Below are positions 45,506 to 54,408 of a stretch of DNA of 64,000 nucleotides, one piece after another. Below the pieces are notes generated by a model that made no database searches, was not told the origin of the DNA, and saw nothing but the letters and a program-made list of their open reading frames with translations. This stretch comes from an uncultured Methanomassiliicoccus sp. (lineage in GTDB: Archaea > Thermoplasmatota > Thermoplasmata > Methanomassiliicoccales > Methanomassiliicoccaceae): the NCBI GenBank assembly GCA_944319735.1, contig CALUEU010000006.1, positions 1 through 64,000 of the forward strand, given 5' to 3'. Position 1 is the first letter of the stretch, and each line of letters starts with the position of its first letter. A program made the translations under genes and the position numbers.

Positions 45506-46762
45506 ATCATCCAATGATGGTTTTTTGATAATAAGAGCTTCTCTTATGCGTCGTTTCTTTGTAGATTTTACAATGAGTGTGGCATTTGGAAGTTCTACCT
45601 TATCACCTTTTATGGGGATTTTCTCTAAGATATATTGAATATACCCACCAACTGTGTGATCTTCATATTCTCCAGGATCAAAATCCAATCCTATCTCTTC
45701 CATAGCATCATATATATTAGCTCCGCCCAGTACAGAGTAACGATCTTCTGATTCTTTAATTACTGAGTATTCAATTTCATCACTTTCATCCCAGATTTCA
45801 CCAACCAATTCTTCAAGAATATCTTCTAGAGTGATAATACCTAATGTTCCGCCATAGGAATCAAGAACAATTGCCATGTGAGTTTTAGATTTTTGTAAAT
45901 CCGTGAGAAGTGTAGATATTTTCATAGTTTCTGGAACGAATTGAATTGGCCTTACTATATCTGTTAATAATACAGTTTCAGAATCAAAGTATTTTGTGTA
46001 AAAATCTTTCTCATATACTACTCCGATGATATTATCAATATTATCTTCATAAACTGGAATTCTAGAATAGCCAGTAGATGTGAAAATATATTTCATCTCA
46101 TACCTGTCAGATCTTATATCTGCAGCAGCTATGTCAACTCTCGGGATCAGTACTTCATCTACTGTTATATTGTCAAATTCAATAGCAGATTTAATTAGCT
46201 CACTTTCACGTTTTTCAAGAGTGCCTTCCTCTTCAATTTCATCAATCATTACCATGAGTTCCTCTTCAGTGAGTGTTGGAACTTCTTTAGATTTCATTGA
46301 TTTTGCAATCAAACCTTTGAGCTTGATGAAAAAATAACTTATCGGTGTGAATAGCTTGATAAGTATGTTTAATGAAGGAGTGACTGTGATTGCAAAACTT
46401 TCAGCATTTTCTTTGGCAATACATTTTGGTGTAATTTCGCCAAAGATCAACAAGAATGCAGTCATTACGACTGTAGAGTAACCTACTCCAACAGCACCAA
46501 ATTCCAATGTAAACAATAATGTACAAAGGGAAGTAGCCGCAATATTTACAAGATTGTTTCCAATTAAGATTGTTGTTATTGATTTGTCAAAGTTTTCAGC
46601 TAATGCTAAAGCTTTCTCAGCTTTTTTATTTCCCTCTTTTGCATAATTCTTTAGCCTAATCTTATTGACACTTGAAAATGCTGTTTCTGATGCAGAGAAG
46701 TATGCTGATAAACCTACCAAGATGATAAGAATAATCACCATTATTATACTAGATTCGTCCAT
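45494..46762 (-). CDS. CNNM/CorC-family membrane protein (DUF21-CBS-CorC_HlyC)
   Basis: 422 residues. Residues 1-135 form the DUF21 membrane domain (ASETAFSSVNKIRL, then FGEITPKCIAKENAES). Two CBS domains follow (about 195-320, with DSYGGTLGIITLEDILEELVGEI) and then the CorC_HlyC domain near 340-415. These proteins move or sense magnesium and other divalent ions. Single gene, converging with pstB. Confidence 0.92.
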   Translation of the reverse strand: MDESSIIMVIILIILVGLSAYFSASETAFSSVNKIRLKNYAKEGNKKAEKALALAENFDKSITTILIGNNLVNIAATSLCTLLFTLEFGAVGVGYSTVVMTAFLLIFGEITPKCIAKENAESFAITVTPSLNILIKLFTPISYFFIKLKGLIAKSMKSKEVPTLTEEELMVMIDEIEEEGTLEKRESELIKSAIEFDNITVDEVLIPRVDIAAADIRSDRYEMKYIFTSTGYSRIPVYEDNIDNIIGVVYEKDFYTKYFDSETVLLTDIVRPIQFVPETMKISTLLTDLQKSKTHMAIVLDSYGGTLGIITLEDILEELVGEIWDESDEIEYSVIKESEDRYSVLGGANIYDAMEEIGLDFDPGEYEDHTVGGYIQYILEKIPIKGDKVELPNATLIVKSTKKRRIREALIIKKPSLDDEKN

Positions 46763-46981
46763 TTAGCTGACCTCTGGCCATCTCATATTTTAAAAAACAG
46801 TTGATTTTTGGAAGATCCGTTTGAAATTGTGTGATTATTCATCATAGCTAAACTTGTTTGGATGTGTATATGAGTATTTAAAGATGATGAGTTAGATAGG
46901 TAAAAGAACGTTTCGAATTACATACTACACTTTTCAAAACTCAAAAAATTGTTTATAAACAGTTTGCTTTAGCTCAATCAC

Positions 46982-47692
46982 ATGGAACGGCTTCGTCTTA
47001 ACAAGTATTTAAGTGATTGTGGTTTTTGTTCTAGGCGAAAAGCAGATGAATATATTGAAAACGGGTGTGTGAAAGTTAATGGAAAGGCGGCAGTTGTTGG
47101 CACTAAAATAACCATTAATGATTTAGTAGAGGTAAACGGAGAACAGATTGTTAAAAAAGATGAGAATGTATTAATAGCATTCAATAAACCAAAGGGCCTG
47201 GTTTGTACAACATCAGAGAATGAAAAAAACAACATTGTTGATTATATAAACTATCCAACTAGAATTTACCCAATTGGAAGACTAGATAAAGACTCACAAG
47301 GGCTGATTCTTTTAACTAACGAAGGAGAAATAGTAAACAAAATAATGAGAAGTAGAAATCAACATGAAAAAGAATACATTGTAAAAGTAGACAAAGTAGT
47401 GGATCAAAATTTTATAGATAAAATGAAAAAAGGAGTTGAAATTTTAGGGACTGTAACTAAGCCTTGCAAGATATATCAAACTGGTCCAAAAGAGTTTGAC
47501 ATAATACTAACACAGGGGCTTAACAGACAGATAAGACGTATGTGTGAAAAACTTGGATATAATGTTACATCTCTTACCAGAATAAGAATTATGAACATTA
47601 GATTGGGTGATCTCCAATTAGGAAAAATAAGAAAAATAGATGTAGAGGAAATGGAAGAGTTAAAAAAGATGTTGGAAGATAGTGATCATTAA
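46982..47692 (+). CDS. RsuA/RluB/RluF-family rRNA pseudouridine synthase
   Basis: 236 residues. An S4 RNA-binding domain (MERLRLNKYLSDCGFCSRRK, ADEYIENGCVKVNG) precedes the catalytic core with GRLDKDSQGLILLTN, where D is the catalytic aspartate, and GLNRQIRRMCEKLGY. It makes pseudouridine in rRNA and looks closest to RluF. This family is chiefly bacterial, so it is probably acquired. The start at 46982 has no ribosome binding site, so it may be leaderless. It meets trpA tail to tail with a 4-nt overlap. Confidence 0.88.
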   Translation: MERLRLNKYLSDCGFCSRRKADEYIENGCVKVNGKAAVVGTKITINDLVEVNGEQIVKKDENVLIAFNKPKGLVCTTSENEKNNIVDYINYPTRIYPIGRLDKDSQGLILLTNEGEIVNKIMRSRNQHEKEYIVKVDKVVDQNFIDKMKKGVEILGTVTKPCKIYQTGPKEFDIILTQGLNRQIRRMCEKLGYNVTSLTRIRIMNIRLGDLQLGKIRKIDVEEMEELKKMLEDSDH

Positions 47693-48471
47693 GAAATATC
47701 TTCAGATATTGCAATTTTGATTTTTTGAATATAGTCACATACTGGTTTTATACAGTCTTTTCCATATTCTTCAATTATCTGAACTATCGCACTTCCAATA
47801 ATGACTCCATCTGAACATTTTGTGATTATCTTAGCTTGTTCCGGTGTTGAAATTCCAAAACCAACAGCACAGGGGATATCTGATACTTCTCTAACTGAGG
47901 ATACCATTGCATTTATGTCGGCAGTTATATGATGTCTAACACCGGTCACACCAAGAGAAGATATGCAATAAAGAAAACCTGTAGCTTCTGAAGCTATCAT
48001 TTTTATACGCTCTTTAGAAGTCGGTGCAATCATGGATATGAGGTCTATATCTTGATTATTGCAATATTTTAAAACTTCTCTTTTTTCTTCAAAAGGCAGA
48101 TCTGGAATAATTATTGCATCTATAGAGCATTCATTGCATTTTTTGATGAATTTGTCTGTACCATATGCAAAGACAGGATTCATATATGTCATGAATGCCA
48201 GAGGAATTTGCGTTTCTTTTCGCACATTCATTACCATTTCAAAAATTTTATCAAGCGTGGTCCCAGAATTTAAAGAGCGTTCATCTGCTTTTTGAATTGT
48301 AGTTCCTTCGGCAATTGGATCTGAAAAAGGAATTCCAATCTCAATTAAGTCTACACCAGATCGTGACATGTTCAAAATGAGATCTTTAGTCGTATCAAGA
48401 TCTGGATCTCCTGCCGTAATAAATGCGATGAAGGCTTTTCCATTAGAAAAAACAGATTTAATCCTAGTCAT
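47689..48471 (-). CDS. trpA: Tryptophan synthase alpha chain
   Basis: About 260 residues. [37 protein letters not shown] and [11 protein letters not shown] are the family's active-site loops; the catalytic Glu lies in [11 protein letters not shown] and the Asp in [12 protein letters not shown]. It splits indole-glycerol phosphate and passes indole to TrpB. ATG 48471 overlaps the trpB stop as ATGACTAG. It is last in trpEGDCFBA. Confidence 0.96.
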   Translation of the reverse strand: MTRIKSVFSNGKAFIAFITAGDPDLDTTKDLILNMSRSGVDLIEIGIPFSDPIAEGTTIQKADERSLNSGTTLDKIFEMVMNVRKETQIPLAFMTYMNPVFAYGTDKFIKKCNECSIDAIIIPDLPFEEKREVLKYCNNQDIDLISMIAPTSKERIKMIASEATGFLYCISSLGVTGVRHHITADINAMVSSVREVSDIPCAVGFGISTPEQAKIITKCSDGVIIGSAIVQIIEEYGKDCIKPVCDYIQKIKIAISEDIS

Positions 48472-49651
48472 GAAGATCTTCTCCCAAATACCTAGCGATT
48501 GAAGCAACATCTTTGTCGCCTCTTCCAGATAAATTTATGACCATTATTGAATCAGTGCTCATTTTTGGAGCTGTGGCAATTGCATATGAAACAGCATGTG
48601 CACTTTCAATAGCGGGGATAATTCCTTCTACAGAAGATAAATATTTAAATGCTTCAACAGCTTCTGAATCTGAGACTGGTACATATCTAGCTCTTTTGAT
48701 ATCATTCAGATAAGCATGCTCTGGACCTATTCCGGGATAATCTAAACCAGCAGAAATAGAATATACTTTTGCAATCTGTCCAAAGTCATCTTGGCAAAAG
48801 TATGATTTCATACCATGGAATATTCCAATTTTACCATTGGCTATTGTAGCAGCATTTCTAGCCATATGTACACCTTCACCTGCTGCTTCACAGCCGATTA
48901 AACTTACATTCTTATTGTCAATGAAATCATAGAATAGTCCCATAGCATTGCTACCGCCGCCAACACATGCAACAAGGACGTTGGGAATTTTTCCTTCTGC
49001 ATTTAGCATCTGTGTTCTTACTTCACGGCCAATTACACTCTGAAAGTCTCTCACCATCATTGGAAACGGATGAGGCCCCATAACTGATCCAATCACATAA
49101 TGAGTGTCTTCTATTCTAGAAGTCCACTCCTTTAGAGTCTCATTGACTGCATCTTTCAGAGTCATTGTTCCGCTAGTAACAGGGTGCACTTTAGCACCAA
49201 GTAATTCCATTCTATATACATTCAAAGCTTGTCGTTTAGTATCTTCTTCACCCATGAAAATTTCGCATTCTAGACCCATCAGTGCTGCTGCGGTAGCTGT
49301 TGCTACACCATGTTGACCAGCTCCAGTTTCAGCAATTATTCTAGTTTTACCCATTTTTTTAGCCAGCAAAGCCTGTCCAAGAACATTATTTATTTTGTGT
49401 GAACCTGTGTGACTTAGATCTTCTCGTTTAAGATATATTCTTGCTCCACCTAGATCTTCAGTCATATTTTTTGCATAATATAACAATGAAGGTCTACCAG
49501 CGTATTCACATAATAGTTTTTTAAGTTCTTTTTGGAAATTTTCATCATTTTTATAATAATTGTATTGTGTCTCTAATTCCGTCACAGCGTTCATCAGCGT
49601 CTCAGGAATAAATTGACCACCATATTCTCCAAATCGTCCACTACATATCAT
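48464..49651 (-). CDS. trpB: Tryptophan synthase beta chain
   Basis: 395 residues. The PLP lysine lies in [15 protein letters not shown], with the glycine-rich phosphate site [26 protein letters not shown] at the start is typical of TrpB1, which works with TrpA. It overlaps trpF by four bases and trpA by eight. Its stop is TAG, followed one codon later by TAA in frame. Confidence 0.97.
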   Translation of the reverse strand: MICSGRFGEYGGQFIPETLMNAVTELETQYNYYKNDENFQKELKKLLCEYAGRPSLLYYAKNMTEDLGGARIYLKREDLSHTGSHKINNVLGQALLAKKMGKTRIIAETGAGQHGVATATAAALMGLECEIFMGEEDTKRQALNVYRMELLGAKVHPVTSGTMTLKDAVNETLKEWTSRIEDTHYVIGSVMGPHPFPMMVRDFQSVIGREVRTQMLNAEGKIPNVLVACVGGGSNAMGLFYDFIDNKNVSLIGCEAAGEGVHMARNAATIANGKIGIFHGMKSYFCQDDFGQIAKVYSISAGLDYPGIGPEHAYLNDIKRARYVPVSDSEAVEAFKYLSSVEGIIPAIESAHAVSYAIATAPKMSTDSIMVINLSGRGDKDVASIARYLGEDLHD

Positions 49652-50265
49652 TGATTCATTCCCCTTATTATGCCTATTGTTTTTTCAATTTTATCTTGAT
49701 CTTTTATACCATTTGTTTCTACTCCAGTACTTATATCAATACAGTAAGCACCAGTAGACATTGCAGACTGTATATTGGCCATATTGATTCCCCCAGCCAA
49801 GAAAAACTGTTTATCAAGGATCTTTGGAATAAGTGACCAGTCAAAATGATTTCCACTTCCACCATAGCATGAATCTATACACGAATCAAATAAAATAAAA
49901 TCAGATGTAATTTCATCAACATTTTTTAAGGATGTTGCATCTTTCACCCTTATTGATTTTATAATAGGAATATTTATGTGTGTTTTTAACTTCATTATAT
50001 ACTCGTTTGTCTCATCGCCATGAAGCTGTATGGCATCTAAGATTCCAGAATTGCAAATGTTGACTAATCGGTCCATATTTTCATTGACAAAAACACCCAC
50101 TACTCCAATATCTTTGTTTAAAACATTAAAAAGTTCCATTGCTTTAGAATATGAGACTTGACGCTTACTTTCTGTAAATACAAATCCAATATAATCAGGA
50201 ATATATTCATTAACTGCCAATATGTCTTGAATCCTAGACAAACCACAGATTTTTATCTTATTCAA
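49648..50265 (-). CDS. trpF: Phosphoribosylanthranilate isomerase
   Basis: About 205 residues. [16 protein letters not shown] holds the catalytic Cys and IQLHGDET the usual family loop; [13 protein letters not shown] holds the phosphate site. It opens the ribose in the third step. TTG 50265 fits best: it overlaps the trpC stop as TTGAATAA and gives the family's usual N-terminus. A longer frame to 50313 lies within trpC. Confidence 0.94.
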   Translation of the reverse strand: MNKIKICGLSRIQDILAVNEYIPDYIGFVFTESKRQVSYSKAMELFNVLNKDIGVVGVFVNENMDRLVNICNSGILDAIQLHGDETNEYIMKLKTHINIPIIKSIRVKDATSLKNVDEITSDFILFDSCIDSCYGGSGNHFDWSLIPKILDKQFFLAGGINMANIQSAMSTGAYCIDISTGVETNGIKDQDKIEKTIGIIRGMNQ

Positions 50266-51043
50266 TACACATCCCTCTAAAAGTATTAAGAGCTTTAGAT
50301 TTGTCTTCAGCATGCATTAAAGCCTCACCCAATAAGACTGCATCAATGTTGTATCTACTTAGCATTTCAATATCATTGCGAGTTTTAATTCCACTTTCAG
50401 CAACAAAAATAATATCATCTGGTACAAGGTCCCTAAGGCGTATGCAAGTATTGATATCAGTATCAAATGTATTCAAGTTTCTGTTATTTACACCTATAAT
50501 TCTTGCTCCAGCAAGAATTGCAGAGTTTATTTCTTTTGCAGTATGGGTTTCAACCAGGGCAGAGATACCCAAGTTGTCACATAAGGATATCATTTCTTTA
50601 AGAGTATGCGTATTATATAATGAAGATATTAAAAGAACAGCATCTGCACCGATTAACTTCGATTGATATATTTGATATTCATCAATTATGAAATCTTTTC
50701 TTAAAATTGGAACGTCTACTTCAGCTCGTATTTCTGATAAGTGCGTATAATTTCCAAGAAAATATTTTGGTTCTGTAAGTACAGAAATAGCGGCTGCACC
50801 AGCATGTTCATATTGTTTCGCAATATCAATGTAAGGAAATTCATCAGATATGATACCAGCCGAAGGAGAAGCACGTTTGATCTCACATATATATGATAGA
50901 TCATCATTTTTCAACGAACTCTCAAATTTTAAAGAATTATCTATGTCCAGTGTCTCTACCAAATTTTTAATATCCTTTAGAGAATTGATTGATTTTTCAT
51001 ATTCGACTCTATCTTTTGTCGATTGGATTATCTCATTAAGCAT
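50258..51043 (-). CDS. trpC: Indole-3-glycerol phosphate synthase
   Basis: About 261 residues. YICEIKRASPSAGIIS, ISVLTEPKYFLGNYTHL, VPILRKDFIIDEYQI and IGVNNRNLNTFDTD are diagnostic, with catalytic Lys in EIKRASPS and RKDF. It closes the indole ring. ATG 51043 overlaps the trpD stop as ATGCTTAA. Confidence 0.96.
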   Translation of the reverse strand: MLNEIIQSTKDRVEYEKSINSLKDIKNLVETLDIDNSLKFESSLKNDDLSYICEIKRASPSAGIISDEFPYIDIAKQYEHAGAAAISVLTEPKYFLGNYTHLSEIRAEVDVPILRKDFIIDEYQIYQSKLIGADAVLLISSLYNTHTLKEMISLCDNLGISALVETHTAKEINSAILAGARIIGVNNRNLNTFDTDINTCIRLRDLVPDDIIFVAESGIKTRNDIEMLSRYNIDAVLLGEALMHAEDKSKALNTFRGMCIE

Positions 51044-52058
51044 TATAATCAAGTCTCCTAGTTGCAAAATTAAATTCTTCTAACTTTTTTATAACGGAGC
51101 CTTTATCTATCAAATCGTTGGCTAGTTTAATACAGTGATCTATATTATCGAATTTTTTTGCAATGTATAAAGCCACAGCAGAGTTGAAAATCACAACATC
51201 CCTTTTAGGACCATGTAATTCCCCAGACAGTATTTTCAATAACAAATTGGCATTTTCAACCGGCGATCCGCCACGTAAATCATCTATTGAACATCTTTCA
51301 AATCCCAGATCCTCAGGAAATAATGAATATGTGTTTAATGTTCCAGAGTCAATTTCACAAATTTTGTTATAACCACTCAGGGTTAGCTCATCAAGTCCAG
51401 ATCCATGAACCACCATGCCCCTTTTCACACCTAGATTCATAAGGACTTTTGCAATTGGTTCAACCAGTTTTTCATCATATACGCCTAATAACATCATTTT
51501 TGCTTCAGCAGGATTTGATAATGGCCCTAAGATGTTAAAGATCGTTCTTGTCCCCATCTCTTTTCTAACATGGAGTACATTTCTCATTGATGGGTGGTGC
51601 ATCTGTGAAAACATGAAACAGATACCTATTTGGTTTAGCAGAGTCTCTGATTGAATTGGTGTAAGATTTATTCTAACTCCAAGACTTTCTAAAACATCTG
51701 CTGCACCACATTTGCTTGAAACGTTTCTATTTCCATGTTTGGCAACAGCAATACCTGCAGAAGCAACAACAAACGAAGAAGTTGTAGAAATGTTGAATGT
51801 ATTGAAACGGTCTCCCCCAGTTCCTACAATGTCAATAACTTCCGTTTTTGGATGAATTTTAATTGCTTTGTCTCTCATGACCTCTGCACATGCAGTTATT
51901 TCATCGATGCTTTCACCTTTCATTCGTAAAGCAGCTAGAAACGCTCCAATTTGAGCGTGTGTGGCTGTACCATCCATTATCTCAAACATTACATTTTTTA
52001 CAATTGGCTTGTCTAGATTTTTACCTTCAAAAATATCTGAGATGGCTTTCTGAATCAT
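51036..52058 (-). CDS. trpD: Anthranilate phosphoribosyltransferase
   Basis: 340 residues. VDIVGTGGDRFNTFNISTTS (PRPP loop), KHGNRNVSSKCGAADVLE and FNILGPLSNPA are present. It joins anthranilate to phosphoribosyl pyrophosphate in the second pathway step. It overlaps trpG by ATGA. Confidence 0.96.
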   Translation of the reverse strand: MIQKAISDIFEGKNLDKPIVKNVMFEIMDGTATHAQIGAFLAALRMKGESIDEITACAEVMRDKAIKIHPKTEVIDIVGTGGDRFNTFNISTTSSFVVASAGIAVAKHGNRNVSSKCGAADVLESLGVRINLTPIQSETLLNQIGICFMFSQMHHPSMRNVLHVRKEMGTRTIFNILGPLSNPAEAKMMLLGVYDEKLVEPIAKVLMNLGVKRGMVVHGSGLDELTLSGYNKICEIDSGTLNTYSLFPEDLGFERCSIDDLRGGSPVENANLLLKILSGELHGPKRDVVIFNSAVALYIAKKFDNIDHCIKLANDLIDKGSVIKKLEEFNFATRRLDYNA

Positions 52059-52627
52059 ATACTACACCTCAAAAAATTATGCATTATTTGTTTCCCACAA
52101 GTGGTTAAAATTGATTCTGGATGAAATTGAACTCCATATATGCAGTAATCTTCATTTCCTACCGCCATAACCTCTCCAGAAGACGTATGACCGATTATGT
52201 TAAGGCTAGAAGGTATGCTGGTTTTTTCTGCAATTAATGAATGATATCTAGCTGCAATGATGGTTTCTGGAATATTTTTAAATAAATTAGAAGAATTATC
52301 TATTGTAATTTTATCAGGTTTGCCATGCATTAGTTCTGATGCATGAACAATGTTTGAGCCAAAAGACTCACAAATACATTGATGACCCAGACAAACTCCC
52401 AAGATTGGAACTGTACCTTTCAAAACATCTACAATCTTTTCGCACATACCAGCATCTTTTGGATGCCCTGGCCCAGGTGAGATTATAATATGATCGGGAT
52501 CTATTTTTATTATATCTTCCAAATTGATTTTATCATTCTTAACTACACTGATATCTGGGTTTATTGACCCAGCCAATTGGTAAAGATTGTATGAAAAACT
52601 ATCATAGTTGTCTATAAGCAGTATCAT
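52055..52627 (-). CDS. trpG: Anthranilate synthase glutamine amidotransferase
   Basis: 190 residues of a class I glutamine amidotransferase. The catalytic Cys is in ILGVCLGHQCI and the His and Glu in VQFHPESILT; IDNYDSFSYNLYQ starts the protein. It gives ammonia to TrpE. It overlaps trpE and trpD by four bases each. Confidence 0.96.
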   Translation of the reverse strand: MILLIDNYDSFSYNLYQLAGSINPDISVVKNDKINLEDIIKIDPDHIIISPGPGHPKDAGMCEKIVDVLKGTVPILGVCLGHQCICESFGSNIVHASELMHGKPDKITIDNSSNLFKNIPETIIAARYHSLIAEKTSIPSSLNIIGHTSSGEVMAVGNEDYCIYGVQFHPESILTTCGKQIMHNFLRCSI

Positions 52628-54158
52628 TCCCTCACCTCATTTGAATGAGTTATAGCATCGATGACTGCCTTGGCTTTGTTAAAAGACTCCTCATATTCTA
52701 ATTCAGGAATGCTGTCTGCTACTATTCCACTACCTGCTTGAACATATACATTCCCATCCTTTTTTACAGCCATCCGTATTGCAATGCATGTGTCAAGGTT
52801 TCCGCTCAAACCAATGTAACCAAGTGCTCCTCCATAAATACCACGTGGTTGAGCCTCTAATTCATTGATAATCTCACAAGCTCGTATTTTGGGAGCCCCG
52901 GATAACGTTCCAGCAGGAAGAATTGCCTCCAATGCAGAAAGTGCATCACAATCCTCCCTGATTTCACCTTCAACCTGAGAACAGATATGCATTATTTTGG
53001 AATAACGATGTACCATCTGATAATTCACTACTTCTACAGATCCAAATTTTGAAACTTTTCCCAGATCATTTCTACCAAGATCAACCAGCATATTATGTTC
53101 TGAAAGTTCTTTTTCATCAGACAACAGCTCTTTTTCAAGATTCATGTCCTCTTCGTTAGAAGCCCCTCTCGGCCTTGATCCTGCTACCGGAAAAGTGTAT
53201 AGTCTCCCATTTTGAAGACGAATTAATGTCTCTGGAGATGTACTTATTATCTCTTCTCCATCAATATTTAGATATACCATGTAAGGTGAGGGATTGGTCG
53301 TTCTAAGAACACGATATGCATTTATCAAACTACCGTGATATTCACAAACGAATTGTCTGGATAGAACCGCCTGAAAAATATCACCATTTTTATATATTTT
53401 TTTATTCTCTCTACAGTCCTACAATAATAATCTTTAGAAATATTACATTTAAAATAAGGTTCTTTTTCAATAACATCTGGTTCAGATGCTGGTGTTTTAG
53501 ATATCATGGCAATAATTTCTTCTATTTCAGCACAAGCACGCCCGTAGTTTTCCATAATATTACTAGTGTCCATATTAACAATGATCAGTATTTTTTGAGA
53601 TAGATGATCATATGCTATTATTTTATTAAACAACATTAAATCATAATCATTAAAATCTCCCACTTTTATCTTAAGTATAGGTTCAGCATAATTGATCATA
53701 GAATATGCAAAGTACCCTACAAAACCACCAGTAAACGGTGGAAAACCATCCAGTACAGGTGATCGATGTTCAATGAGAATTTTTCTCAAGATGTTTAAAG
53801 GATTGTCTGTATTTAATGTATTGATTTTTTTGTCATCTATTACTATATATCCATTTTTGCACGATACTCTCATTATTGGATCGAAGCACAAAAATGAATA
53901 ACGTCCCCATTTTTCACCTCCTTCTACACTTTCAAGAAGACAATAACGTTTGTTAGTTGCCGCAATTTTCCTCAAAAGAAGAATTGGCGTTAATGAGTCT
54001 GCATATATCTCTTTACAGATTGGAATGCGTTTGTACTCATTGGATAGTTTTACAATTTCATCACATGTCGGAGTGATCATATTTACATACTCAAAACTCT
54101 TGAGACAACACTCCTTAAAATTAGTTTCTATTGAACTATCTAAATCAATAATACACAT
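52624..54158 (-). pseudogene. trpE: Anthranilate synthase component I with 1-nt frameshift
   Basis: Two frames together make one full TrpE of about 511 residues. The first part (ATG 54158) contains the Trp-binding LLESVEGGEKWGRYSFL and FTGGFVGYFAYS and goes off frame after RTVERIKKYIK. The second part resumes in the next frame as NGDIFQAVLSRQFVCEYHG and runs through VAGSRPRGASN, LVDLGRNDLG and LPAGTLSGAPKIRACEI to TGA 52624. The shift lies in a T5 run at 53387-53391 (A5 on the coding strand); one more A restores the frame. All catalytic motifs are otherwise present. It may be a real mutation, phase variation, recoding or a sequencing error. It opens the operon. Confidence 0.85.
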
Positions 54159-54174
54159 AATTGTACATTATTGA
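54145..54174. promoter_or_regulatory. Candidate trp operator at the trpE start
   Basis: TCAATAAT (54145-54152) and ATTATTGA (54167-54174) form a perfect inverted repeat spanning the trpE start codon. TGTACA lies inside it at 54162-54167, the same hexamer as the TRP box bound by TrpY in Methanothermobacter. Whether a TrpY exists here is not visible. Confidence 0.4.
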
Positions 54175-54208
54175 TCTAAATAATATGCATAGATAGAGAC
54201 ATTAGACA

Positions 54209-54216
54209 TTTAAATA
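54209..54216 (-). promoter_or_regulatory. TATA box of the trp operon
   Basis: TTTAAATA (with TTATAATA next to it) lies about 55 nt upstream of the trpE start, placing transcription near 54186 with a leader of about 28 nt. That leader is too short for a classic attenuator. Confidence 0.45.
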
Positions 54217-54408
54217 TTATAACTGATTGAAATCCAGCATGATGATAATTAATGAAATGAAAAGTTAGTATATCTTGTTAAAAAGTCTAAAATCAAACAT
54301 ATTATTAATCAGCATAAACTGAATAATCAAAGATCATTTGAATAAGACGTATCTGAACTTAAGTTGCTTATGAGTTAATAAAGTGATAAATGTGGTTGAT
54401 AGACCACA

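Noticed and set aside
52624-54158. trpE as two separately evolved subunit genes
   Set aside because: The break falls in the middle of a conserved stretch, and one added base restores the family sequence exactly; the second piece has only a chance TTG as start.
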